This document shows positions 1-11,796 of a stretch of 32,799 bases of DNA, piece by piece. The stretch covers positions 1 through 32,799 of the forward strand of contig LSSK01000922.1 of NCBI GenBank assembly GCA_001969505.1, given 5' to 3'. Made by a program: the position numbers and the translations under genes. Source of the stretch: Zancudomyces culisetae (Eukaryota > Kickxellomycota > Harpellomycetes > Harpellales > Legeriomycetaceae). Under the pieces are notes generated by a model. It saw only the letters and a program-made list of their open reading frames with translations. It was not told the DNA's origin and did not search any database. How positions within the stretch are numbered: the stretch's first letter is position 1; each line of letters starts with the position of its first letter.

Positions 1-26
1 AAAAGTTGCGCCAAGCAAGAACTTAC

Positions 27-1143
<1,117 letters not shown>

Positions 1144-1793
1144 TCTTTATCTATATTTTTTCTTGGTTTTTTTTTTTATAAAAAAAAAAAAGTGTACTTT
1201 TTGATGTATATATTGATAAAACAACTAAATATAACTATTATAAATATATACACAAAAGTGATATTGCAGATATTTTTTTGAATTAATTATCGTCCATAAT
1301 CTTTTATATCGTTAAATTCTCGAATAAACTCGCGTTTCACAACATAAAGAAAACGTGTAAATGATAAAATAAAAATAAAAATCTGTGGATTTTCTTGGCC
1401 AAAACTCTCACGTGCACTTGCATTATTTTTATTTTAGTATATCATCTGCTTTTCAAAAACAAAACGAAAAAGAGAAAAAGGTCACTTAGTTGCTACATTA
1501 TTTGCGTTTAGGAAAAAGCCATTTATCATGGTATATAACACACCCTTAACTTACGAGGTAGTGTGAATAAGAAATAAAAATAACGATTGATTTTAGACAC
1601 TTATTTTTTTGATACGAGTCTGATCGCTAAGATTCGACAAGAAGGACAGAAAATAATATAAAATAAAATAAAATGATAAAATAAAAGATAAAAAAATAAA
1701 AAAACGAATAGTAAAAAGAAACAGTAAATGGCGCTAAACTAAAAGGAGGAAAAAAGGATGGGAAAAAGGGGGGAAATGGAGAAGATGGGTATA
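1144..1793. other. Intergenic: MSP1 promoter and RNA14 3' region
   Basis: This 650-nt stretch lies between two minus-strand genes. It is AT-rich with poly-A/T tracts near 1170-1195 and 1650-1700. It should hold the MSP1 promoter (high-coordinate side of 1143) and the RNA14 terminator (low-coordinate side of 1794). The only recognisable site is the CACGTG listed separately. No open frame looks coding. Confidence 0.6.
1409..1414. promoter_or_regulatory. CACGTG E-box (Cbf1-type site)
   Basis: A perfect CACGTG in the context TCACGTGC lies about 266 nt upstream of the MSP1 start codon. The hexamer is the core of Cbf1-type bHLH sites in yeasts. One hexamer can occur by chance, so its function is inferred. 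Confidence 0.35.
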
Positions 1794-4700
1794 TCATGGT
1801 TTTCGTTTATAGGCTCTATTAATGGGCCGTCCACCACCACCACTGTTATTATTATTTCCATAGTATTTTTGGTTAGGATTTGGATTTCCAAAATTCCTGT
1901 TTCCACCACCAGGTACAAATCCACCCATATTATTGCCACCATTATTATTACCATAGCCCATATTATGTTGGTGTTGCTGCTGATATTGGTGCTGTTGGTG
2001 GTGTTGTTGTTGTTGTTGTTGATGATGGTGATGATGAGAAGGGTAGTTTACAGTTGAGCTAGTAGTTGTAGAAACACTGGATTGGGAATTAATCCGGGGA
2101 CGCTTTTTGGTGGGACCGAATCCACCTCCACCACCACCGCCGCCGCCGGACATGCCAAAGTTGTCATTCCCAGGTTTCCAAGACCTGTTCTTGGAATGCT
2201 GGTGCTGGTGTGACGAACTACCAGTGCCACCTTTGTTGGATGAATTAAAGATCCTACTACCTCCTGAAGGGCCGCCACCACCACCTCCTCCTCCTCCACT
2301 ACCTGAATAATGCTGTTGTTGTTGGTGTTGAGGGTATTGATTATAGTTTTTAGATGATAAAGATGGAGACAACGGGGATCTGTATGAGCTGAACTGACCA
2401 CCAGCTCCACCACCAGAGGTGTTAATACCCGAAAGTGTAGAAAGTAGATTGATTGAAGAATTCATATTTCCTACACCACCACCGCCAGCCATATTATTAC
2501 TATTTCGGTTGTAACTCAAAAAATTGGAGGAAGAAACAGCCGGTTTAGGCAGCTGTAAACCCAGAATACTCTCAACTAGCAGGTTTACATCAAGTGTAGG
2601 TGTGGATGAAAGAGCATGTGATGAAAGAGGCAAAGAGTTTAATCTATCAACAACCGTCATCAACACATCATTTCCCGCCCCTCCCCCAACACCACCAGAT
2701 ACAGAAGTAGGTACAGAAGTAGCTGCTGATTGTCTGAAGTTATCGTGGTATGCTGCTGAGGAAACAGATGGTGGGTAACTAACAACACTGCTGCTCTGGC
2801 TGCTAGCAGAAACCACAGAACCGCTACGCCGTCTGCCTGATCTACCATGACCTTGTTGATGCTGGTGTTGGTGTTGAGTTTGGTGTTGGTGTTGGTGTTG
2901 AGGTTGATCAAGGTTGGGCGGGTCGGTATTTTTGTGACTGCTCCAGTGCGACAAATCGGGCCGATACGTCTTTTGATATTTTGGTTTGACAGAGTGCAAG
3001 AGCTGGTTCCGGCTAAGGAACTTCCCATTGGTAATTGATGCCAATTTGATGGTTCTTGCATATTTGACATCTTCGTCTTCATCTTCCTCATCTGCCTCCC
3101 CTCCTTCTCCTTCATCGTGCTGAGTATGATAACTGTCGGCATACTTGCCAGTCTTTCCCGCACCTCTGGATGCCAATGAAGCCTTTGCAGCGTTGGAAGA
3201 TGCTAGAGCAGAGGTAGAGTTACCTGCACATGTCTCCAAAGCTATACCATCAAGATCCAAGTATGTATACCGCTGAACTAATAGTGTAGTTGGGCTTTCT
3301 CTTTTAAATGTGTCCAGAATGCGTGAATTCAGCGCATAAATACTAGACAAGTCAAAGTACAAGTTTTCGTACTCAGAAAACAAGTCCCAAAATCCACGCA
3401 GGCTCTTTTCATCTGATACACCATCCGACTCCTTCCCTTTTTCGTTTTGATTCTCCTTTTCTCTCTCCCTCTCCCTCTCCCTCTCTTGATCTCTCTCTTC
3501 CTTCCTAGAAACAACCCGCTCAAACAACGCCCGAGTATTGTTGTCGTCATTCATATTGATAAGAAACTTCAAGTACTCGGAGACATACTCGTTGCAATCA
3601 AAAAAGTGCTTCAGACCATATTCAAAGATTCTTCCTGCGATTGTGCTGTTTTTGGTCACGTGGAACTCAATCATTGCTGAAGCTACAAACAAATGGTATG
3701 TTATGTATTCGATATCCTTGGTTCGAGCCGTTTTGAAGATTGCTCTTGCTTCATTTATTCCCTCCGCCCTCAGTCCAAACCTCAAGTATGCTATATAGAC
3801 CATTGTATATTTTTTCTTCAGTTGTTCCACCTCCTTGTGTTCGCTAGCAGCATACTTTTCCCGGATTTTTCTATACCTGCTGTTATTACCACCATACTCG
3901 CCACGCCTATTCTCTTGGACATTACTGCTACCCTCGAAATCAGATAACCGGTCCAGTTCTGATTCACTTTCCATGTTTCCTTTACCATCCCTACCTCTAC
4001 CTCTATCTCTATCTCTACCCCGACCTCTTCCTGTTTGTTGCGCATTTGTGCCCATATCCGCTTTTACCTGTACCTGTGTCTTTGCCTTGATCCGCGCCTC
4101 TATCTTCTTGTATGTCTTGGCATACTTTTCTTTGACTTTGGCTATCTGCTGCTCTATAAGCTCCAACTGCTCCTTATAAACCTTATGACACTTTTCATTG
4201 TTTCCAAATGATTCTTCGTATTCAGTATACAAAAACAGTACACTTGAGCTTTGTGGAAGCACCTTGTTCGCTTCAATCATCAACTTTAACGCTTCATTCT
4301 TTTCGTCCAACTCCCACAAATACTGCGCCGCTTCTGTCCATATTTCTGGATAAAACCGAAGCGCCTCAACTGCCTGCTGGTATGCGTAAATCACTCTTTG
4401 CTGTAGAAGCTTTTCATCTTCCAGGTTTTGTGGATTTCCCTTTTCCCATTCAATGTATCTTTTCCATGCGTTGTAATATTTGACCTCTTTTTCTTTGAAA
4501 CTTATTGGAACAACAAGGTTGTATGCTGGCCGATATCGCTGGATCGCATCAGTGTATTTCTTTGCCTCCCGGACCGTCGCTCTGACTGTCATGTACACTG
4601 CAGATACGTCCGCCAACTGTCGTTTTGCCATTTGCTTGTTCACTGTGTTCTCAAATACATCGTAGTTTTTCCATATGCTTTCCACCATTGAAAGCGGCGT

Positions 4701-5268
4701 AGATATTGCTCGATGATAAACCTTTCTGACACTTTCGTTTTGCTTACTCTGCTCCCACCCCTGTGTATACTCTCCTGATCGCAAAAACTCAATATACATC
4801 TGCCACAATGGCCCCGACTCTCTATCCAACCCCACATGATTCAAAACAAATTCATAGCACTGCTCAACAGTCGCTCTTTGCTCTGCTAACACCACTTGAC
4901 CTGCCTCGTTGCTGTTGATTTTTTGAATATATTTAATATAAAACGTCCACAACTCTATCGATTTAGTGCTAGCCAATGTTCTTGTAAATATATGCTCTAC
5001 CGCTGCTAATTGTCGCTGCTTCAATTCAAAGTCGCAGTATTCTCTCCAGTGCTTCCCTGATGTCGGGTATTGCTTTAAAAACCGCTCGTATGCTTCTCGC
5101 ATCATCGCTGGATCTCCTTGTGCATCTACCTCCGCCAACAGGTTTACCCAGCTTTCGCTATCATATTCATTTTGTCTGATTTTTGATTCTAGTTGCTCGA
5201 TTTTCCTATTTCCTCCTGCTAGGCTTACGAATCCACTATTTAAATTCTCTTCCTCTTCTTCTTCCTCT

Positions 5269-5300
<32 letters not shown>

Positions 5301-5900
5301 TTCTTCTTCTTCTTCTTCTTCTTCTTCTTCTTCCTCCTCCTCCTGTTCATCTTCCTCCTGCTCCCTTTGGCCTTTCTCTTCATCGTCTTTCTTTTTTTTC
5401 TCTTCATCGTCCTCATCGTGTTGTTCCTCCTCGTTTTTCACAGTTTGCTCGACTTTTTCCTCTTCTACCTCTTTTTCTTTCATTAAATTATTTTGCTGTG
5501 GAATAACTATACCTTCATGCACCTCTTCTATCTCTTCTATCTCCTCTTCCTCATCTTCCTCTTCCTCCTCCTCTTCCCCTTCTGCTTCCTTCTTTTCCTC
5601 TTGCTTCACTTCCTCCTCTTCTTTTTCTTCCTCTTTTTCTACTATTTTTTCTTCCTCCTCTACCCTTTCTTCTTCTTCTGCCTTTTCTTCTAGCCTTTCT
5701 TCTTCTTCGTCTTCCTTTTGCTCTTCTTCCTGAATATCTGTCATTCCTTGCTCTATTATTTCTTCCTTCACATGTTCTGCTTCATTATCCACCTGCTCTC
5801 CTTCTTGTTCCTCCATTACCTGCTGATCCTCATCCATTCTTTCGATTTTTTCGGTATCATTTTCCTGTACATTTGGTATACTTCCATGATCTTCCTCCAT
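1794..5900 (-). CDS. RNA14: Rna14 / CstF-77, mRNA 3'-end cleavage factor IA scaffold
   Basis: Rna14 is the HAT-repeat scaffold of cleavage factor IA. It binds Rna15 and acts in nuclear pre-mRNA 3' cleavage and polyadenylation. The protein is 1368 aa in one exon, ending in TGA. Residues 1-218 are extremely acidic and end in 32 consecutive Glu (187-218). The HAT array starts near residue 228 (KIEQLESKIRQNEYDSESW) and runs to about 880. It is interrupted by an Arg/Gly/Asp-rich loop near 620-635 and a basic EREREK loop near 800-820. A segment at about 1077-1122 (DVLMTVVDRLNSLPL then LDVNLLVESILGLQLP) resembles the C-terminal 'monkeytail' that grips Rna15. The remainder is Ser/Gly/Asn/His/Gln-rich. 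S. cerevisiae Rna14 is 677 aa, so this one is doubled by low-complexity sequence. The first ATG is taken because the frame is open and a TATA box lies about 130 nt upstream. Confidence 0.92.
1970..2320. repeat. Low-complexity triplet tracts encoding His/Gln/Gly runs in the RNA14 C-terminus
   Basis: Repeated TGT/TTG/CTG/GTG and CCA/CCG/CCT triplets on the plus strand encode His/Gln- and Gly-rich runs in the last quarter of Rna14. Such triplet runs are prone to length change. Confidence 0.8.
5247..5342. repeat. TTC/CTC triplet tract encoding 32 consecutive Glu in RNA14
   Basis: A 96-nt run made only of TTC and CTC triplets (GAA/GAG on the coding strand) encodes an unbroken run of 32 Glu. The middle is a pure TTC repeat and the edges are mixed with CTC, as expected for a slippage-prone microsatellite kept in frame. 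Confidence 0.95.
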
Positions 5901-6027
5901 TTCGATTTTCTCTTGATTTCTTTTTTTACTCAGCTTAAATACAAGTATGTGACAGTACTGTTGATTAAATTATATTAGTTGTATTCTACCACTGAATGTT
6001 CGTATGAGTTCGTAATACCTGGCCGGC

Positions 6028-6035
6028 TATTTATA
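6028..6035 (-). promoter_or_regulatory. TATA box of RNA14
   Basis: The minus strand reads TATAAATA about 130 nt upstream of the RNA14 ATG, a normal position for a yeast TATA element. Confidence 0.5.
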
Positions 6036-8650
6036 TTCCCTTATGTTCTCCTGACTCTCAATTCCTAATCTTTACAAACCCTTAACTTTCCCAATTCTCA
6101 CTTGTCTTTTTTATTATTTTCGAAGCACTTATTTTACCTAGTTTGATGTAAGTAACAAAATAAGATTAGATCGACTGTCTATGTTTACCTTCTGAATTAT
6201 CAATTGAATCTTTATATCAATTACGTGCCCCAGATTCACCAAAGTCTCCTCATTTTATTTAATCTATCCCAGTTTGTTCATCAGTACTCATCATCTGTCA
6301 AAATCAAGACAGTAAAGCATTGATAAACACGTCATCATTCAATTTAATTTCAATCTGTAAGTACACCAATATATCATCCGCAAATACGCAAACAAACTGC
6401 CCAATCTTCCTTTGCCTTCCCTCCACATCCATTTAATCCCATCTCCTCTTATCTCATATTTCAAACCTTGAGCAAGCGTATCATTAGACTTTAAAAAAGG
6501 TCGGCTATGTACAGCAATAAAAGGAAATGAATCCTTTCTTCTTTTCCTTAATAATGGTATATACTGTAGAACTTTCTTTTCTTCGTGGATATAATTCAAA
6601 TCCATCGCTAGTAGTAACAATACAGATTGCCAAGGAGAGAAAAAAAAAAGGGTTATGGTACAACTTTCTGGCTGCCTGGATTAAACTATCAATGTCAATA
6701 AATCTTTGCTTTTCTCCCCCTCCTCATTAAATTTCATTTAGGTGAAAAAACAAACAAACAGTGATGAAATGTACACATCTCTGTCTGATTACTCGTATTG
6801 CGGTATTGTGTAACTCAATGAAACTCGTGCCTAGTACAACGTGGAATATTTTTTTTCAAGCAAGTGTAGCGTGTATGGGCACACATTCAAACATTAAATT
6901 TGGAATGATGACTTTCGGGAGCATGAATAGGGCTTATCCTTTATAACTCTAGTTGTTGAACAAACTGATAACATACTTTGCCCTCTTTTTCGAGATTATG
7001 GGAGTAAAATAAAATAATCTTTCTCTTGTTCTTCGATCTTAACAAACAAACTAAAACAACAGAGGGTGATATGGCAATAATCAAATATATGTTTACTCTT
7101 TATACAAACTTACAGTTCTTTGGTGCAACGATTCAGTAAATACCCTCAAGTGTTATTTTTTGAAAAGGAAGCAGTCCAGCTAATTGCTCTTTACTTTTTG
7201 GCTTATAAATGAGCTGTAACTGAAAGTTTTCACTTTACCTACCTTTATTATTTATTTCTTTTGATTCCAATTATAAAGTAGATTAATTGTAAATTGCTTG
7301 GTAATTCTAGTTCCGAAAATATCCGTTTGTTTTTTTTATTATTATTGCTAGTGTTTTTATTATTGAAAAAAATTTTTTTTATTATTTATTTTATTATTTT
7401 TTACTTTTTCAATTCTTCGCTTTTTTTTTAAAAGTTATAAAAAGGTCAATGTAAAGTGTGTAAAAAATCTGTAATCTACAAACAAATAAATGAGAAGTAT
7501 TAAAGTCAAGCAATTTTTTTCATTCCCATTTTTTTTATATCAGTCCCTTGTTCAATACTCGTTTTCCACTCAAGATACAGAACTTCATTTTGAATTAAAA
7601 CAAGCTGCAAATTACGCGAAAAAAGATAATTACGCCAAACAAGAAAAATAAATAAATAATATTACTGTTTTTCGTACTTGCCTTTTTTTATTAAAAAAAA
7701 AACTCGAACATTTGAATTCTTCACCCAAGTTCTAATTAACCGCATTAAACACTTTAGGTAAACCTATGACGTGACTGCCAAGCCAAGACTTAGCAAACTA
7801 CAATACATTAAGAAGAAATCTGATACATCTGCAACTTTTCAAAACAGAGTTTGGAAACGTACTAAACCAAAAAACTGACGTGCATATATCCCATAACATG
7901 TTGTTGATGTAGAGTTAAATTCATCAATGAAGCACCAGCATGGTTTTTTTTTCTCTGTCGCCTATGCATGCATTGTTTATCCTCCTAATACTACCTTCTT
8001 TTTTTTTGCTGATGGCTTGAAAAAAAACGTATCAGATCTCTCTATTTCGTCCTCAAAGGTAGGTATCTGGATACTTGTAGCATTTTTTATATACATAACC
8101 AATATAATATATGCTTTTGTTCATTTTCAGTAAAGCATAGCGTGAAATCTAAAAAGGAAAGGATGAATTTGTTTAATTTTTTACAGTTGTATCATCACAA
8201 ATTATAGTTCTATAATCATTGAGCTATATTTATTTTTCTTTTTTTTTTCTTCCCTTTTTTTTTGTCTCTTTTCCCTTTACTTTTTCAGCTCTGTTGGCTA
8301 GTACGCACATGATGATACTATTTTAACTTGGCTTACTTCTAAAAACAAAAGAGTTGCACTTATTATATTAACGTAAATTCGATATCTCACATTTATCTAA
8401 TCAATCAACAACTCGGTTCCCATCTAGCATATATTTTCACAGTCATATGATAAAAATCTTTGCAATTAAAACGCTTTCAGCGTGGATTCAAACAACATTC
8501 TGTTACAAAAGCTATAAAACACTGCCCCTTGATCTATTAGATAACATTATCTACCAAGATTACATGTATTTATACTTAAAACTCTGATTACTTGCCCACC
8601 TACCCCTTTACGGCAAACAACTTCATGCGGAGTAACAGGCAATTAGATGA

Positions 8651-8678
8651 ACTAAAGTTATCTTAGTAACTTTAGTAA
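8651..8678. promoter_or_regulatory. Inverted repeat with two TTAGTAA (Yap/bZIP-like) sites
   Basis: ACTAAAGTTA (8651-8660) and TAACTTTAGT (8667-8676) are a perfect 10-bp inverted repeat around a 6-nt spacer. The segment also holds TTAGTAA twice in direct orientation (8663-8669 and 8672-8678), nine bases apart. TTAGTAA is a known Yap1-family bZIP site. Regulatory function is inferred. Confidence 0.4.
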
Positions 8679-10345
8679 TTCTGATTTCACAAGAAAAGTA
8701 GATCTTGGACACTAGCATTGACCATAAGCTACCTTTTGAGATTAATTGCCTGATAAAATCTACACTAATTAAGTTTAGTCTACTTGTGTTATTACCAATT
8801 CTACAGTTTAGAGCAAATCAATACGAGTTACGTACTCCGTTTCTAGTCTCTTATCAGTGGACAATGGTTGGCTCAAGTGTCATAGCTTGCTCTTTTTCAC
8901 ATCTAACTCTGTGTTTGAATTTCAGTAGGTAGTATCCACTATATTCTCTTTCCCCATTTTAATAGAACAAGCATCGAGCAGCTCAAATAGCTTGAAACAA
9001 GGTTGTGCTTTTCTACACTCTGATCTTGTTCTGCTGGAAATATATCTACAATATCTCGTTTTGTTTTCACTTTACGCTATTTTTAATAACCACTAGTGTT
9101 TGGGCAGGATTATTAAGCATATATAGTAGGTAAAGTAATGCGAATCACAATATGATATCAAATGTTGTGGTATCCAACTAACGTAATAGATTATTCCCAA
9201 AAATCTTTACAAAGTATATACCGTTTGTTGGTCTGTTTCCAACAAGTTGATTTATCGAATCTAATGCATAATTAAGGGGAGGTCAAAGTGTTGGCTTCTC
9301 TTATTTACTAAACTTTTTTCGAATAGTTGGCTTTTATGTTGTTTTTTTTGCTTTATTTTATTGCTGTGCAATTTCCCTTTTAGGAAATCACACCGCTTTT
9401 TGGATTTAGGTAACAAAAAGAATTTTACCACCAATTTATTTATTTATCGCCTCAATGGAATTGATGAATCAGGATTGTGCGTTTCGAAAGTGAATAACAT
9501 ATTACACAGCTTCGCCTTATCTTTAGCCACCGTTCCAGTAAAATAAACCAAAAAATAGAACATCATGTGAACCTCTTAGAAAATCTTTTTGTTTGAAAAT
9601 ATTACGAGTTATTTTTCATTAAGCACCAAAAGACAAACAACCCAAATGGGAAATTAAGCTAGTGAAACGTAGATACAGAGCTTATCCAGCAGCCTATTAA
9701 TTACCTATGTGATGTGCCCATGTTTTAATCAGTAAATCACCACGCCCAATAGTGAAATGATAAGGATTAGCACCCAACCCAAACAATAGTTTTTGTACAT
9801 TATATAGTTTTTCTTATCTTTAAGTATAATTGGCTTTCTTGGAGAACATTGATTTTCACCGCTGTGCTCTGATTGACGTTACTAAAATACACCAATATAT
9901 TTAATTTTCCAATATGAATAAGCTTTGTTAAAGCTGCCAGGAGAGAATCTAGAAGACACGCAATCAAGTCATTAGTGCTGCAGTGTGTTGATGTGATTTT
10001 TGTTTAGCAAGCAGGGAAATCGGGCTTTATGAATTATGTTTGATATTAAGCACAATACCCAGAGTCTAGAGTGCTTAGTTAAGAATTCAATCAATTAAGC
10101 CAAGACACCTGGCTATGGGCTACTCCTTGGCCTATGGGGTTTTTTCTTTTGCTTAGTATTTGTCACCTGATTTTTAAATTTGTTACCCACACTTCCTCAA
10201 TGCCGATAGAACTCTTTTCGTTTTTTTGTGGCGAAAGATTTTCATTTGAATGTGAGATTTCACTAAAACGTTGTTGGGTCAGCAGTTATTTTGTTATCAT
10301 GTCATAACCTCTGTTTTGGCAATTGTGTGATTAATTTGCAATTAG

Positions 10346-10385
10346 GTGCAATCCAGCTCAATCCAGTGCAATCCACCGCAGCTCA
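10346..10385. repeat. 10-bp tandem repeat, ATCCA core
   Basis: ATCCA recurs at 10351, 10361 and 10371, each inside a 10-bp unit of the form ATCCAGCTCA / ATCCAGTGCA / ATCCACCGCA. A 10-bp period puts each core on the same face of the helix, about 0.8 kb upstream of the transporter start. Confidence 0.6.
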
Positions 10386-10416
10386 ATGTAACTTGATACA
10401 ATTCGGTGGAAGTTTA

Positions 10417-10453
10417 GAAAAAAACAAAAAACAAAAAACAAAAAACAAAAAAA
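10417..10453. repeat. Tandem AAAAAAC repeat
   Basis: At least four imperfect copies of a 7-bp A6C unit. It is a simple repeat with no evident function. Confidence 0.75.
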
Positions 10454-10568
10454 TAGAGCTGGAAAATTTTTTTTTGTCAGATTCACAGTGCTTATCTAAT
10501 GGAAATTGTAAAATACATATATATTGTGCCAAATCATCGGTTAATCACCAGAAAACGTAGCTAATGTG

Positions 10569-10606
10569 GGATGGTCAAACCCTATTTTGGCCTGTTGCAA
10601 CCATCC
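10569..10606. repeat. Short inverted repeat GGATGGT...ACCATCC
   Basis: Perfect 7-bp arms (10569-10575 and 10600-10606) with a 24-nt spacer, about 0.6 kb upstream of the transporter gene. The arms are short enough to arise by chance in 5 kb of DNA. Confidence 0.35.
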
Positions 10607-11024
10607 AGCACGGGCGTTAAAAGCATTGATGAGGTTGTAAAAACCAAAATCACTTGCCCATAATTTCCTATACAGGATAATATGCAAGAAATATCAAAAA
10701 AATATTTGATAATAATTACGATAATATCTGTAAAACATTATCGTCTTGAAACTCCCAACCCCTTATATCTATGCATTGACTTTTTGTCCAAAGAAAAAAA
10801 AAAAAAAGTAAACAAACTTGGTTGTGCAGTTGATTTTCCAATCCACTTCGTGGGTACAATACAGCTAAATGCATTTTCAACTTTGCAAAACTAAAGATAC
10901 AGGTCCAAAACATACCAAATACCAAAACGTTAGTCCAAAAAAAATAATCAAAATACATTATTTGATTAGTATACCAGTGCCAAATATGCTCAAAAAGTTG
11001 AATTCAAAGAAAATATTTTTCCAA

Positions 11025-11032
11025 TATAAATA
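11025..11032 (+). promoter_or_regulatory. TATA box of the acetate-transporter gene
   Basis: TATAAATA lies 145 nt upstream of the ATG at 11170, with an A/C-rich leader between. Confidence 0.5.
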
Positions 11033-11169
11033 TCTACAATTTTTCCCCAAAGCAACCTGACAATAAACTTCTTTACACTGGTATAATCAAATTAATTTAC
11101 AAATTTAATCAAAAGTATCAATCTCTCTCTCCAAACCCAAGAGATACAACCAAAAAAACACAATCAAAA

Positions 11170-11796
11170 ATGGTAAAACTAGCAGATCCTTCGGCAATCG
11201 GTCTATGTGGCTTCGCCTTGACCACACTCGTACTCTCCATGCACAATGCTGGAATCGGTATCCCATATGGTAGTCCAAATAACGTCGTTGTAGGCCTTGC
11301 ATTTTTCTACGGAGGGTTTGCACAATTCACAGCTGGCGTTTTCGACATATTACACAACAACATGTTCGGAGGAACCGCCTTCATCTCATATGGTGCCTTC
11401 TGGATGTCCTTTGCTTCCATATTGACTCCAGGATTCGGTGTTAAAGCTGCATTCACAGCTGCTAACAGCAAACATCTTCCAAACGCACTCGGTATCTTCC
11501 TTCTTGGATGGACGATCTTTACATTCATCATGATGATTGCATCATATAGAATTCACTTTGTCATGGCTACGCTATTCACCTTCCTTTTCGTTACCTTTGT
11601 CTTACTCACCATTGGTGAATGGAAGGCCAGCAAAGTATTCATGACTCTTGGAGGATCATTCGGTTTTGTGACTGCTCTGATAGCATTCTACCTTGCAGCA
11701 TCACTACTGATCAGCAAGAAGTCTGGATTCAGCTTCGATCTCCCAAATAAATCACTCGCAGCACCAAAAGAGCCAGTATACGACTCAGAAGCATAA
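11170..11796 (+). CDS. AceTr (Gpr1/Fun34/YaaH) acetate-succinate transporter, short form
   Basis: The family moves acetate/H+ (or succinate, ammonium in older reports) across the plasma membrane through a six-helix channel-like protomer. The 208-aa product has about six hydrophobic segments. It carries family hallmarks: GLCGFALTTLVLSMHNAG in helix 1, VVVGLAFFYGGFAQFTAG in helix 2, and FGGTAFISYGAFW in helix 3. The usual N-terminal NPAPLGL signature reads DPSAIGL. Yeast Ato proteins are usually about 280 aa with an extended cytosolic N-terminus. Here the signature starts at residue 6, as in bacterial SatP (188 aa), and the usual fungal C-terminal tail is absent. The start is firm: ATG in the context CAAAAATGG, no in-frame upstream ATG, and a TATA box at -145. 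The tail PKEPVYDSEA is hydrophilic. Family call firm; substrate unknown. Confidence 0.9.
   Translation: MVKLADPSAIGLCGFALTTLVLSMHNAGIGIPYGSPNNVVVGLAFFYGGFAQFTAGVFDILHNNMFGGTAFISYGAFWMSFASILTPGFGVKAAFTAANSKHLPNALGIFLLGWTIFTFIMMIASYRIHFVMATLFTFLFVTFVLLTIGEWKASKVFMTLGGSFGFVTALIAFYLAASLLISKKSGFSFDLPNKSLAAPKEPVYDSEA

Larger units (their letters stand above)
5901..11169. other. 5.3-kb gene-free region between RNA14 and the acetate transporter
   Basis: Both flanking genes point away from this interval, so both promoters lie in it. I find no frame over 93 codons, no spliced protein family, no tRNA B-box, no LTR pair and no rRNA. The content is AT-rich, with long T/A tracts near 7320-7440, 7680-7700 and 8220-8285. 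Short repeats and inverted repeats are listed separately. The length is far above the other gaps here (0.15-1.7 kb). It could be a long regulatory region, a non-coding RNA locus, a decayed gene or a regional centromere. The sequence alone does not decide. Confidence 0.7.

Noticed and set aside
2660-3163. 167-codon minus-strand frame inside RNA14
   Set aside because: Overlaps RNA14 in another frame on the same strand, driven by low-complexity triplets.
4966-5733. 255-codon plus-strand Ser-rich frame
   Set aside because: It is the mirror of the Glu-rich RNA14 coding strand (GAA/GAG read as TTC/CTC in another frame); the poly-Ser is an artefact of the repeat.
6339-6620. 93-codon minus-strand frame in the gene-free gap
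   Set aside because: Longest frame there, but no family resemblance, no supporting promoter logic, and a length expected by chance in 5 kb on six frames. A conservation test could revive it.
8309-8420. C/D box snoRNA suggested by ATGATGA near 8309
   Set aside because: No CTGA D box within about 110 nt and no terminal stem; the C-box match alone is not informative.
5901-11169. tRNA genes or solo LTRs in the large gap
   Set aside because: I found no B-box of the GGTTCGANTCC type with a paired acceptor stem, and no TG...CA-bounded direct repeats.
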